This document shows, in pieces, positions 1 through 7,858 of a DNA stretch of 41,309 nucleotides (within the stretch, counting starts at the first letter, position 1; every line of letters starts with the position of its first letter). A program made the translations under genes and the position numbers. This DNA comes from Candidatus Cacconaster caballi (lineage in GTDB: Bacteria; Bacteroidota; Bacteroidia; Bacteroidales; UBA932). The DNA lies in assembly GCA_018065695.1 (NCBI GenBank), contig JAGHST010000025.1, positions 1 through 41,309 on the forward strand, in the 5' to 3' direction. The notes beneath the pieces were generated by a model. The model did no database searches, was not told the DNA's origin, and saw only the letters and a program-made list of their open reading frames with translations.

Positions 1-82
1 TTACCATTCCGAACAGAGAAGTTAAGCTCACCAGCGCCGATGGTACTGCTACACCAAGTGGAAGAGTAGGTTGCCGCCACCT
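1..82 (+). rRNA. rrf: 5S ribosomal RNA, 3' part (truncated by window start)
   Basis: The first 80 or so bases match the conserved 3' two thirds of bacterial 5S rRNA, including the conserved CCGAACAGAGAAGTTAAG segment, the GCGCCGATGGTACTG loop region and the GAAGAGTAGGTTGCCGCC closing strand. The 5' part lies outside the window. The exact 3' end is uncertain by a few bases. A strong terminator follows at once, so this is the last gene of an rRNA operon transcribed into the window. Confidence 0.93.
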
Positions 83-85
83 TTG

Positions 86-119
86 AGCCCTGGGCTAAAA
101 AAAGCCTGGGGCTTTTTTT
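86..119 (+). terminator. Intrinsic terminator of the rRNA operon
   Basis: An 11-bp stem (AGCCCTGGGCT at 86-96 with AGCCTGGGGCT at 103-113, two G-T wobbles) with an A-rich loop is followed by a run of T. It lies directly after the 5S rRNA. Confidence 0.9.
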
Positions 120-205
120 GTGCATAGTCGACAATTTGGCGTGATGACCTTTCCAGCCTTTTTCATAAATTACCGGTTACCTTTTCCGCTTGAGCTTGCG
201 CAACT

Positions 206-1459
206 TTAGCGTTTGATGGATTTGTTTGAGAGATTGATGCGGTACTTGAAGGTGGTGCGGCCCTGATAGTAGAATAGGCAGAGAGTCGAACCTTTTTCAA
301 AATAAATGGTATTCAGCATCCGGTCCTTCTTGCGATTCTGCGGGGCTTTTTCACACCAGACCAGAATATATTGACCGCCGCTTTTGGCGCAGACAACAGT
401 ATATCCCCGAATGTCGAACAGTGCAGCACTGTATCCGGCAGAACTCTCCTTATTCTCCTTCTGGAATTTGCGGACTATCCCGCACTCCTCTTTCAAAACA
501 CCGAAAGAAAGGCTTGCGGCACTGCTCATAGCCTTCGGGTTTTTATCAAGCCACCATTCGATGGCCTCATCGGTCCAGGCATCCTCGTCAGAAATCCTGA
601 TCAGTCTGCCGTTTTCCTTCAACGCTGCATTGAGATACAACTGCTCAGGAAGCACCATTCCTCCTGAAATATCTGCGGTTGTCTGACCTTCAATGCGATA
701 TCCACATTCCCCGGCTTTCAGCAAATTGTTTCCGTAGAACAGGGCTGAAAACACATTGTCATTCTCAAGATCCACCAGATTGAGAACGTATTCGACCTTT
801 TTGCCGTCTGTGCCGCGGTTGACGTAGGCGAAGCGGAAATATCTGGAGGAAGCCGACGCAATCGAGCAAAGCGAAGCTTCGTCAACGAAAACCGAACTCT
901 CGGGATTCATCATAGTGGTGTGCTCCGAGCCGAATGATTTTACTTCAGACCAACTTCCATCGGATGAACGAAGAATCATAAATTCCACCCGGTCTCCACC
1001 GGTCGGGAGAACAGCACCGACAACATATTCAACACCGTAGCTGCGGTACGAGGCTGCACATACGGCAGCATCCGGGGAGGCCTTCTGACGAACTGCCGCC
1101 AGTGCCTCTTCAGAAGATAGTCTGCTGGTCCTTAAAAAGTTGAGCAAATCTTGAGCCTTATCTGCAAAAGTCTCCGCGCGTTTATCCGACACATATGCTT
1201 CCACTGCTCTTTCATCTGTTTTGTCCAGAGATTCGAACAGCAGTGAATCCCTGCTGAAAACAATGCTTTCGGCATAGCAGGATGATGGGTATTTCTTAAG
1301 AAACTTGTCATAGGCCTTCACGGAAGGCTTCGCTATGGTTTTCTGATAAAGTTTGATTTCAGATCTGGTTTGAGCTCCGGCGTCGAGTGCGGCGACGGCA
1401 AGAAGCAGGCAGAAAAAAAATTTTCTAAGATGTTTCACTCTTGAAATTCGTTGGCTCAT
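206..1459 (-). CDS. Exported protein of unknown function
   Basis: I do not recognise this 417-residue protein. It starts with a classic Sec signal peptide (basic KHLRK, then a hydrophobic stretch to DAGAQ near residue 30), so it should be periplasmic or surface exposed. Near residues 35-65 a segment (KAYDKFLKKYPSSCYAESI) resembles the start of a tetratricopeptide-like helical repeat, as in proteins that count outer-membrane assembly factors among their relatives, but no full domain is clear. The rest appears beta-rich, without visible motifs. I chose the ATG at 1459, which lies only 8 bases after a -7 box; a GTG at 1438 would give a cleaner signal peptide and a normal leader and is a real alternative. 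It stands alone, divergent from the TrpB2 gene. Confidence 0.75.
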   Translation of the reverse strand: MSQRISRVKHLRKFFFCLLLAVAALDAGAQTRSEIKLYQKTIAKPSVKAYDKFLKKYPSSCYAESIVFSRDSLLFESLDKTDERAVEAYVSDKRAETFADKAQDLLNFLRTSRLSSEEALAAVRQKASPDAAVCAASYRSYGVEYVVGAVLPTGGDRVEFMILRSSDGSWSEVKSFGSEHTTMMNPESSVFVDEASLCSIASASSRYFRFAYVNRGTDGKKVEYVLNLVDLENDNVFSALFYGNNLLKAGECGYRIEGQTTADISGGMVLPEQLYLNAALKENGRLIRISDEDAWTDEAIEWWLDKNPKAMSSAASLSFGVLKEECGIVRKFQKENKESSAGYSAALFDIRGYTVVCAKSGGQYILVWCEKAPQNRKKDRMLNTIYFEKGSTLCLFYYQGRTTFKYRINLSNKSIKR

Positions 1460-1467
1460 TATAGGTG

Positions 1468-1475
1468 CAAAGATA
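1468..1475 (-). promoter_or_regulatory. Bacteroidetes -7 promoter box (TATCTTTG) for the 206-1459 gene
   Basis: On the minus strand this reads TATCTTTG, a perfect TAnnTTTG box. Only 8 bases separate it from the ATG at 1459, so transcription would begin at or next to that codon. Confidence 0.6.
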
Positions 1476-1485
1476 GATAAATTTA

Positions 1486-1493
1486 TAAATTTG
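1486..1493 (+). promoter_or_regulatory. Bacteroidetes -7 promoter box (TAAATTTG) for TrpB2
   Basis: TAAATTTG fits TAnnTTTG and lies 30 bases before the TrpB2 ATG at 1524. With the minus-strand box at 1468-1475 it forms a compact divergent promoter region. Confidence 0.6.
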
Positions 1494-1523
1494 TGGTTTG
1501 AAACAGAAATCAAAAGAGGACAC

Positions 1524-2837
1524 ATGAGACAGAAAAGATATATTCTGGAAGAAAAGGAGATACCGGAAAAGTGGTACAACATTCAGGCTGACATGAAAAC
1601 CAAGCCTATGCCGCTGCTGAATCCTCAGACAAGGCAGCCTATGAGAGCGGAAGACCTTTTTCCCGTATTCTGCGAGGAGTGCAGCCGTCAGGAACTCAAT
1701 ACGACTGACAGTTGGATAGAAATACCGGAAAAAGTCAGAGAGATGTACACATATTACCGTTCCACCCCTCTGGTGAGGGCCTACGGCCTGGAAGAAGCTC
1801 TGGATACACCGGCACATATATATTTCAAGAACGAAAGTGTCAGCCCTGTCGGCTCCCACAAACTCAACTCCGCTCTTGCACAGGCATATTACGCAAAGGA
1901 AGAAGGCTTGACCAATGTCACAACCGAGACCGGAGCAGGCCAGTGGGGGACAGCTCTCTCTTACGCCGCACGTCTGTTCGGCCTGGAGGCTGCCGTATAT
2001 CAGGTGAAAATCAGTTACGAGCAGAAGCCCTACCGTCGCAGCATGATGCAAGTATTCGGTGCACAGGTGACACCTTCCCCATCCATGTCCACAAGGGCAG
2101 GTAAGGATATACTTACAGACTGCCCTACTCATCAGGGCTCGCTCGGCACTGCCATCTCTGAGGCTGTCGAACTCGCCCGGATGACTCCGGGATGCAAATA
2201 CACCCTCGGTTCCGTGATGAGTCACGTCTCTCTCCATCAGACCATTATCGGTCTTGAGGCTGAAAAACAGATGGAAATGGCTGGCGAATATCCTGATGTT
2301 GTCGTCGCCTGCTTCGGCGGAGGGTCCAATTTCGGCGGCATAACGTTTCCTTTTATGCGTCACACCATACTTGAAGGCAGAAAAACCCGATACATTGCCG
2401 CAGAGCCTGCTTCCTGCCCGAAATTGACCAAAGGTAAATTTGAATATGACTTCGGCGATGAGGCCGGTTACACTCCTCTTTTGCCGATGTTCACCCTTGG
2501 CCATAAATTCAAACCGGCCAACATTCACGCCGGAGGTCTCCGCTACCACGGGGCCGGAGTGATTGTTTCGCAACTTCTTAAAGACGGCTTGATGGAAGCG
2601 GCCGACATAAGGCAGCTCGACAGTTTTGAAGCAGGATGTCTATTCGCAAAGGCCGAAGGCATTGTTCCTGCTCCCGAATCGTGCCACGCAATTCGCGCCA
2701 CCATCGACGAGGCCCTCAAATGCAGGGAATCAGGAGAGAAGAAAGTGATTCTTTTCAACCTCACGGGACACGGAATGATGGATATGAGCGCATACGATCA
2801 GTATCTTGCAGGAAACCTGATTAACTATACGATATGA
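1524..2837 (+). CDS. trpB: TrpB2-type tryptophan synthase beta subunit (PLP enzyme)
   Basis: This 437-residue protein is a PLP-dependent tryptophan synthase beta chain of the long TrpB2 class, which makes tryptophan from indole and serine. The PLP-binding lysine is in GSHKLNSA (about K113), followed by the TETGAGQWG substrate segment, and the phosphate-binding glycine loop is FGGGSNFGG. The length and the N-terminal extension fit TrpB2 rather than the 390-400 residue TrpB1. No trpA or other trp genes are nearby, which is usual for TrpB2 and suggests indole salvage or another side role rather than the full pathway. I chose ATG 1524, preceded by AAGAGGA; codons upstream overlap the promoter. 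The stop overlaps the next start (ATGA), so the downstream esterase is probably translated by coupling. Confidence 0.93.
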   Translation: MRQKRYILEEKEIPEKWYNIQADMKTKPMPLLNPQTRQPMRAEDLFPVFCEECSRQELNTTDSWIEIPEKVREMYTYYRSTPLVRAYGLEEALDTPAHIYFKNESVSPVGSHKLNSALAQAYYAKEEGLTNVTTETGAGQWGTALSYAARLFGLEAAVYQVKISYEQKPYRRSMMQVFGAQVTPSPSMSTRAGKDILTDCPTHQGSLGTAISEAVELARMTPGCKYTLGSVMSHVSLHQTIIGLEAEKQMEMAGEYPDVVVACFGGGSNFGGITFPFMRHTILEGRKTRYIAAEPASCPKLTKGKFEYDFGDEAGYTPLLPMFTLGHKFKPANIHAGGLRYHGAGVIVSQLLKDGLMEAADIRQLDSFEAGCLFAKAEGIVPAPESCHAIRATIDEALKCRESGEKKVILFNLTGHGMMDMSAYDQYLAGNLINYTI

Positions 2838-4144
2838 AAAAGCTGTTTTTATCTTTCGCTGCGTTGTTTTGTGCAGCTGTTTCATTTGCCCAGCCGGCGA
2901 AACAGTATATTACTCCATTTGCTCAGCCGGATCACGAAGATTGGATATACAAGTGCGGAGAGACTGCAAAAGTCAGCCTTTATGCAGTAATGGAAAATCA
3001 TCTTATGCCGGAAACGGAGATAAGTTGGAGTTACGGTCCCGAAAAGCTCAAGGCCGAGGCCGAAGGCAAAGTAAAGACTGACCGCAAGGGATTTGCAACC
3101 ATCGAGATACCGGGACGTAGGGAGCCCGGCTTCACCACTGTCAAAGTGTCTGTAGTCCACGACGGCAAGACATATACCAATATGACCAATATCAGCTACG
3201 AACCGTACTCCATTGAACCGACCACTACACTTCCTGAAGATTTCACCGAATTCTGGGAAAAAGCAAAGGCGGACGCCGCAAAAGTGCCTATGGTCACCAA
3301 AGTGGTATGGAATGCCGAGCAGAGTACGCCTGATACAGACGTTTATTATGTTAAGATTCAGTCATATCGCAAAGGCAATTTCGTGTATGGAGTCCTTTCT
3401 GTGCCGAAGAATTCACCTTTAAGGAACAGTGAAGGCAAACTGCCGGCAATACTCCGACTGCCCGGAGCGACCGTAACCGGCTACAGAGGCCCAAGTGACC
3501 TTGCAGCTCATGGCTTTGCCGTCTTGGAAATAGGTATCCACGGTATTCCTGTGGATCAGGACAGGGAAATGTACAACGCATTGGTTTCCGGCTCTCTCGG
3601 CGGCTATGCGACAATGGTCTTGGAAAACCGTGACAGATTCTATTACAAGAGGGTATATATGGGATGTGTCCGCGCTCTTGATTTCATCTGCTCACGCGAG
3701 GACATTGACACGTCACGCATTGCCGTTTATGGCGGCAGTCAGGGAGGAATGCTCTCCATAGTGACAGCTGCTCTTGACAGAAGAGTTTCCGCCGTGGTTG
3801 CATATTTTCCTGCATTCTGCGACGTGACAGGCTACTATTATGGCAGAAGCGGCGGCTGGCCTCATCTTTTTCTGGACCGCAACGAACCGTCTCTGCAGGA
3901 GAAGATAGCTGTCTCAAAATACTTCGATACGGTGAATTTCGCCAGATTTCTGGAAGTCCCGGGACATTATTGCTGGGGATTCAACGACATCGTCTGCTGT
4001 CCTACATCTACATTCTCCGCATATAACGTCATCAAAGCTCCGAAGGAACTTGAAATTTCGAGAGATTCGGGCCACTGGCTTTATCCCGTCTATGTGGAGC
4101 ACCAGATTCAGTGGCTTAAGGACAGATTTTCCGTAAGTCGGTAG
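2834..4144 (+). CDS. Secreted acetyl xylan esterase-like alpha/beta hydrolase
   Basis: The 436-residue protein carries a Sec signal peptide (MKKLFLSFAALFCAAVSFAQ). An N-terminal beta-sandwich-like region (about 25-130) precedes an acetyl xylan esterase / cephalosporin-C deacetylase type hydrolase domain (AXE1 family). The nucleophile elbow is GGSQGG with S302, and the C-terminal histidine is in DSGHWLYP (H414). The family removes acetyl groups from xylan, oligosaccharides or similar esters; the true substrate is unknown. It overlaps the TrpB2 stop codon by 4 bases, an odd functional pairing. Its last 37 bases overlap the convergent HAD gene, with no terminator between them. Confidence 0.88.
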   Translation: MKKLFLSFAALFCAAVSFAQPAKQYITPFAQPDHEDWIYKCGETAKVSLYAVMENHLMPETEISWSYGPEKLKAEAEGKVKTDRKGFATIEIPGRREPGFTTVKVSVVHDGKTYTNMTNISYEPYSIEPTTTLPEDFTEFWEKAKADAAKVPMVTKVVWNAEQSTPDTDVYYVKIQSYRKGNFVYGVLSVPKNSPLRNSEGKLPAILRLPGATVTGYRGPSDLAAHGFAVLEIGIHGIPVDQDREMYNALVSGSLGGYATMVLENRDRFYYKRVYMGCVRALDFICSREDIDTSRIAVYGGSQGGMLSIVTAALDRRVSAVVAYFPAFCDVTGYYYGRSGGWPHLFLDRNEPSLQEKIAVSKYFDTVNFARFLEVPGHYCWGFNDIVCCPTSTFSAYNVIKAPKELEISRDSGHWLYPVYVEHQIQWLKDRFSVSR

Positions 4145-4746
4145 ATTTGTCCGGCGAGAGTGCCACTTTTGTAGAGAATGCTGCGGATACCGAGTTTTTC
4201 GGCTACCGCGGCATTTTTTTCCGAATCATCTATGAACAAGGCTTCTTCAGGCCTGCAACCGATTTCTTTAATCACCTTCATGAAGAAACCCGGCATCGGC
4301 TTGAGCATCCTCATTTCGAAAGAAAAGAAGAATTTTTGAAAGTAATCCGGCATAGGCCTGCCTGTGGCGGGGTCTTTCATCGAACTGAATACTCTTGCGG
4401 AAATTGGATTGTTGTTGCTCAGCACATATAGGCTATATCCCCGCCTTGAAAGTTCCCTGATGATGCTGACAGTCTCCTCGTTGAGTCCTGTAATCAGGTC
4501 TGAGAAACACTCGGCGATGGTCTCGTTGGGAGTGCCTGGTCGGCAGTGCTGTCTGCATTTGTGATAGAACTCTTCTTCGGAGAGGAGTCCCTCTTCCATC
4601 TCTCCTATGAAGCCCTTTTGGTGGAATGCATCCAGATACCGCTCAATATCAGCGCATCCGGCCTTCTCCTTGAAGCTTCTGATGCATCTTTCGAGGTCAA
4701 GATTGACGATGACCCCTCCCATATCGAAAATAACGGCTTTTATCAT
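4108..4746 (-). CDS. HAD-family phosphatase (YihX-like)
   Basis: This 212-residue protein is a HAD-superfamily hydrolase of the subclass IA type, likely acting on a small phosphorylated metabolite such as a sugar phosphate. Motif I is FDMGGVIVN (nucleophile D8); the usual second Asp is Gly, as in the YihX group. Motif II is LYVLSNNN, motif III includes the lysine of MLKPMPGFF, and motif IV is FIDDSEKN. An alpha-helical cap lies between motifs I and II (about 15-90). I chose ATG 4746, which starts the HAD fold immediately; in-frame codons upstream overlap the promoter box. It is the only gene of its transcript. Confidence 0.87.
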   Translation of the reverse strand: MIKAVIFDMGGVIVNLDLERCIRSFKEKAGCADIERYLDAFHQKGFIGEMEEGLLSEEEFYHKCRQHCRPGTPNETIAECFSDLITGLNEETVSIIRELSRRGYSLYVLSNNNPISARVFSSMKDPATGRPMPDYFQKFFFSFEMRMLKPMPGFFMKVIKEIGCRPEEALFIDDSEKNAAVAEKLGIRSILYKSGTLAGQIYRLTENLSLSH

Positions 4747-4764
4747 AGACTTATTGAAGCGGCG

Positions 4765-4772
4765 CAAAATTA
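4765..4772 (-). promoter_or_regulatory. -7 promoter box (TAATTTTG) for the HAD gene
   Basis: The minus strand reads TAATTTTG, 18 bases before the ATG at 4746. It abuts the T-run of the tRNA-Asn terminator, giving the HAD gene its own transcription start right after upstream transcription ends. Confidence 0.6.
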
Positions 4773-4809
4773 CAAAAAAAATCAGCGGCCTTTTCAAGCT
4801 GCTGATTTT
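4773..4809 (-). terminator. Intrinsic terminator of tRNA-Asn
   Basis: On the minus strand AAAATCAGC (4809-4801) pairs with GCTGATTTT (4786-4778), extended by three inner pairs, around an 8-base loop; a T-run follows. It lies 5 bases after the tRNA-Asn discriminator base. Confidence 0.82.
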
Positions 4810-4814
4810 CAAGG

Positions 4815-4888
4815 CTCCTCAAGTAGGACTTGAACCTACGACCCCCTGATTAACAGTCAGGTGCTCTAACCAACTGAGCTATTGAGGA
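4815..4888 (-). tRNA. tRNA-Asn (GTT)
   Basis: The minus strand folds into a full cloverleaf: acceptor TCCTCAA paired with TTGAGGA, D arm GCTC/GAGC, anticodon stem CCTGA/TCAGG with loop CTGTTAA (anticodon GTT, asparagine), variable loop GGGTC, T arm GTAGG TTCAAGT CCTAC, discriminator G. It is 74 nt and CCA is not encoded. Confidence 0.97.
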
Positions 4889-4910
4889 AGGTTTTTCCCT
4901 TTCGGGACTG

Positions 4911-4918
4911 CAAATGTA
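4911..4918 (-). promoter_or_regulatory. -7 promoter box (TACATTTG) for tRNA-Asn
   Basis: The minus strand reads TACATTTG, 22 bases before the tRNA 5' end, with a TTG-containing segment about 20 bases further upstream as a possible -33 element. Confidence 0.55.
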
Positions 4919-4982
4919 GAACAATTTGTCAAGAGTGCAAAATAATTGAATAAAATTTTATAAAAAAAATAATTTGTTTGCT

Positions 4983-4990
4983 TATATTTG
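4983..4990 (+). promoter_or_regulatory. -7 promoter box (TATATTTG) for tRNA-Leu and downstream genes
   Basis: TATATTTG lies 15 bases before the tRNA-Leu 5' end. No terminator or second clear box is seen between the tRNA and the following gene, so the same promoter may drive the HU-like protein, dnaG and metG. Confidence 0.6.
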
Positions 4991-5005
4991 CACTCAGATT
5001 TATGA

Positions 5006-5089
5006 GCCCGGATGGCGAAATCGGTAGACGCGCTAGTTTCAGGGACTAGTGGACGCAAGTCTGTGCAGGTTCGAGTCCTGTTCCGGGCA
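5006..5089 (+). tRNA. tRNA-Leu (CAG)
   Basis: An 84-nt cloverleaf with the long variable arm of leucine tRNAs. Acceptor GCCCGGA pairs with TCCGGGC, discriminator A. The anticodon stem CTAGT/ACTAG holds loop TTCAGGG with anticodon CAG. The variable arm follows, then T loop TTCGAGT. CCA is not encoded. A protein gene starts 16 bases after the 3' end. Confidence 0.96.
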
Positions 5090-5105
5090 CATTTCTTTCA
5101 AGCTT

Positions 5106-5855
5106 ATGGAAGTCGGCCTATTCTCCAGATGTATCAAGGAATTGATCGTCGACCTCGGGCAGGTCGCGGTTCCTCATTTGGGAATTTTCTCCACAGAGCT
5201 TGTGGGCGCCAGTTACTCCGACAAACTGACGACGATAAATCCTCCATACTATAGAGTGAGTTTCCGCAAAAAGGATGTGGATGAAACGGAAGGGACACTG
5301 TTTCTTGACAAAATTGCCGAGACGGTAGATTCCGATCTCGAGCAGGCTCACGTGGAACTGAACTGGTGTATAAGCCGTATTTGCTCCGAACTTGAAGGAA
5401 ACAAGATTTGCCATCTGCCCGGTCTCGGGTTGATGAAGGCCGATTCGAAAAATGAATTCTTCTTCATTTGCAGCGAAGAGACGGAACTCTATCCGGAAGG
5501 GGTGGAACTCGATTCCATAAGCATCAAGAAGCGCCCTCAACTGCAGCCGGAATTGCCGCAACCTGAGGAGCAGGCGGAAGAACAGCCGCAGCAGGATTCC
5601 AAGTTGCAGAATGATGCTGAAATTCAGCCCGGACAGCAGTCGGAGCCGCAGGCCAAAGAGCCGATAGAGCCGCAGGTGGAAGAGATGTCGGAATCGCAAC
5701 GCCACGGCGGAAGGACATTGCTCTATGTTTTTCTTGCCATAATCGGTATAGCCATCCTCGGTGCCCTTGTCCTTTATCTGACTGGCGCAGATATGTCACA
5801 TCTCCTTGACAGGATGCTCTATTCCCGTGAGGAACTCGAATTGCTCGGGAGGTAG
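5106..5855 (+). CDS. Membrane-anchored HU-like (HU-CCDC81 type) protein
   Basis: The 249-residue protein begins with the pair of HU-fold domains found in Bacteroidetes CCDC81-like proteins (about 1-60 with the segment VAVPHLGIFSTE, and about 65-135 with HLPGLGLMKAD). A low-complexity linker rich in Gln, Pro and Glu (about 143-195) follows, then one transmembrane helix (about 204-225) and a short tail of about 24 residues. Family relatives often end in a SPOR domain that binds peptidoglycan; none is present here. By family, the N-terminal part could bind DNA or protein in the cytoplasm while the helix ties it to the inner membrane; the role is not established. ATG 5106 is used because upstream codons lie inside the tRNA. 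dnaG starts 6 bases after its stop. Confidence 0.8.
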   Translation: MEVGLFSRCIKELIVDLGQVAVPHLGIFSTELVGASYSDKLTTINPPYYRVSFRKKDVDETEGTLFLDKIAETVDSDLEQAHVELNWCISRICSELEGNKICHLPGLGLMKADSKNEFFFICSEETELYPEGVELDSISIKKRPQLQPELPQPEEQAEEQPQQDSKLQNDAEIQPGQQSEPQAKEPIEPQVEEMSESQRHGGRTLLYVFLAIIGIAILGALVLYLTGADMSHLLDRMLYSREELELLGR

Positions 5856-5861
5856 TCTGTT

Positions 5862-7856
5862 ATGATAGATCGTGCCACTGTAGACAGAATCCTTGACTCA
5901 GTAAGGATTGAAGAGGTTATAGGGGATTTCGTGTCTCTGCGCAAACGCGGTTCCAATTATCTGGGACTATGCCCGTTCCACCAAGACAAAAATCCTTCGA
6001 TGAGCGTTTCCGCCACAAAGGGCATTTTCAAATGCTTCTCCTGCGGAAAGGCGGGAACGGCCGTCAGTTTTCTGATGGACCACGAGCACCTTTCGTATCC
6101 CGATGCATTGCGCTATCTCGCGAAGAAATATAACATAGACATAGTGGAAAAAGAGGAGACTCCTGAAGAGATTGCCGGCAGGATGAAATACGAGAGTCTT
6201 CTGGTGGTAAGCGAGTATGCTCAGAAGTTCTATCAGGACATCCTGTGGAACACCGATACCGGAAGAGCGATAGGCCTTTCCTATTTCCGCGAGAGAAAAT
6301 TCACCGACGAGACAATACGCAAGTTCGGTCTCGGCTATGCGGCGGCCCGTGGCAATGAATTCCACAAAGACGCTGTCCGGCACGGTTATAAGCCGGAATA
6401 TCTTGTAGATTCGGGCTTGTGTATCAGACGTGACAACGGCGATCTTGCCGACCGCTTCTTTGACAGAGTGATGTTCCCCATTCACTCCCTGAGCGGACGC
6501 GTCATCGCTTTCGGCGGACGCACCCTCAAGAGTGACAAGACGGTGGCCAAGTACGTCAACAGCCCGGAGACGGAAATATATATAAAGCGCAACAACCTCT
6601 ATGGTCTGTTCCAGGCCAAGTCGGCCATAGTCAAAGCCGACAAGTGCATACTGGTGGAAGGATATGCCGACGTAATCTCCATGCATCAGGCCGGTATAGA
6701 AAATGTCGTGGCTTCGTCAGGTACATCGCTGACAGTGGAGCAGATAAGGCTTATCAAGCGTTTCACGGAGAAAATCACGGTCATATATGACGGTGACGAG
6801 GCCGGCATCAAGGCCTCTCTGAGAGGCATCGACCTGATACTCGAACAGGGCCTGAGCGTGAAAGTGGTTCTGCTACCACCGCAGGACGACCCCGACTCAT
6901 TTGCCAAGGCTCATCCGAAAATCGAGATTCTGGAATATATCGAAGAGAATGAAAAGGACTTCATAGCATACAAGAGCGATATCCTTTCACACGACGTTGG
7001 AAACGACCCTCTGCGTAAGTCCCAGATGATAAATGATATAATTCAGAGCATCTCTGTGATACCCGACCCGATACTGCGCAACATCTACGTCGATATGGTG
7101 GTGGAGCAGTTCGGACAGAAGAGTGATTCCATTCACCAGAAAGTGGCGCAGATGCGCAGGCGCAAACAGAGTGTCGGCGCCTCTTGGAGGGAACCTCGGA
7201 TTGAACCGCAAAGCCGTACGGAACGCCCGGAACCTCAAGCCCAGCAGCAATACCGACCGGCACTCCTGCAGGATGCAGACCTGGCAGTCCCCGAAAAGGA
7301 GATGACGGGCTACCTTCTCAAGTGGGGTGAATATACTCTCCATATGGAGAGCAATATGTACCTCAATGGCGAAAAGGTGGAGGAACCGACCGTTTCGGAA
7401 TATATCCGCACGGAGTTGGAGGCTGACGGCAGAAACTTTGTCAATGAGCCGTACAGGACGATATTCAGACAGTATTATGACTATGTGGCAGGACTGGAGC
7501 GTGAAGAGCCTGAAGAGATGCAGAAGAAGGTCATCCGCCACTTCTCCACCCACGAGAACAAAGATGTCACCGAAGCTGTCCTGGATATTGTATGTGACAG
7601 CCATCCGCTGACAGTCAAGGAATTTGAGAATGCGCTGGAGCCTGAAGAACTGACTCTGGGCCGGGTGGTGCCTAAGACAATCATTGACTACCGTCTGCGT
7701 ATCGTACGTCAGATGTGCAACCAGCTGACAAAGAAAATAGCCGAGTTGCAGCACTCTGAAGAGGTGGATCAGGAGAAACTCAAGGCTATGGTCAAGCGTC
7801 TTCAGACACTGAATAAAGTGAAGAACAGATATTCAAAGGAAATCAACAGATTATAA
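5862..7856 (+). CDS. dnaG: DNA primase
   Basis: This 664-residue protein makes the RNA primers for DNA replication and works with the replicative helicase. The N-terminal CHC2 zinc finger is intact (C37, H40, C58, C61 in CPFH and FKCFSC). The catalytic core and TOPRIM domain follow, with the acidic metal-binding motifs LVEGYADV (about 265-272) and YDGDEAG (about 308-314). The C-terminal part (about 445-664) is the variable helicase-binding region and has a Gln/Arg-rich linker around 430-460. Length fits the family (600-680). It lies between the HU-like gene (6-base gap) and metG (2-base gap), so the three are probably one operon. Confidence 0.97.
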   Translation: MIDRATVDRILDSVRIEEVIGDFVSLRKRGSNYLGLCPFHQDKNPSMSVSATKGIFKCFSCGKAGTAVSFLMDHEHLSYPDALRYLAKKYNIDIVEKEETPEEIAGRMKYESLLVVSEYAQKFYQDILWNTDTGRAIGLSYFRERKFTDETIRKFGLGYAAARGNEFHKDAVRHGYKPEYLVDSGLCIRRDNGDLADRFFDRVMFPIHSLSGRVIAFGGRTLKSDKTVAKYVNSPETEIYIKRNNLYGLFQAKSAIVKADKCILVEGYADVISMHQAGIENVVASSGTSLTVEQIRLIKRFTEKITVIYDGDEAGIKASLRGIDLILEQGLSVKVVLLPPQDDPDSFAKAHPKIEILEYIEENEKDFIAYKSDILSHDVGNDPLRKSQMINDIIQSISVIPDPILRNIYVDMVVEQFGQKSDSIHQKVAQMRRRKQSVGASWREPRIEPQSRTERPEPQAQQQYRPALLQDADLAVPEKEMTGYLLKWGEYTLHMESNMYLNGEKVEEPTVSEYIRTELEADGRNFVNEPYRTIFRQYYDYVAGLEREEPEEMQKKVIRHFSTHENKDVTEAVLDIVCDSHPLTVKEFENALEPEELTLGRVVPKTIIDYRLRIVRQMCNQLTKKIAELQHSEEVDQEKLKAMVKRLQTLNKVKNRYSKEINRL

Positions 7857-7858
7857 TT

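Noticed and set aside
1425-2573. A 382-codon open frame opposite TrpB2
   Set aside because: Cys- and His-rich translation without domains, overlapping a certain gene; a shadow.
4108-4746. HAD nucleophile motif with Gly in place of the second Asp as a dead enzyme
   Set aside because: The DxG form is common in the YihX-like group, which is active.
5012-5254. Plus-strand open frame over tRNA-Leu and the HU-like gene start
   Set aside because: It includes the tRNA and has no independent evidence.
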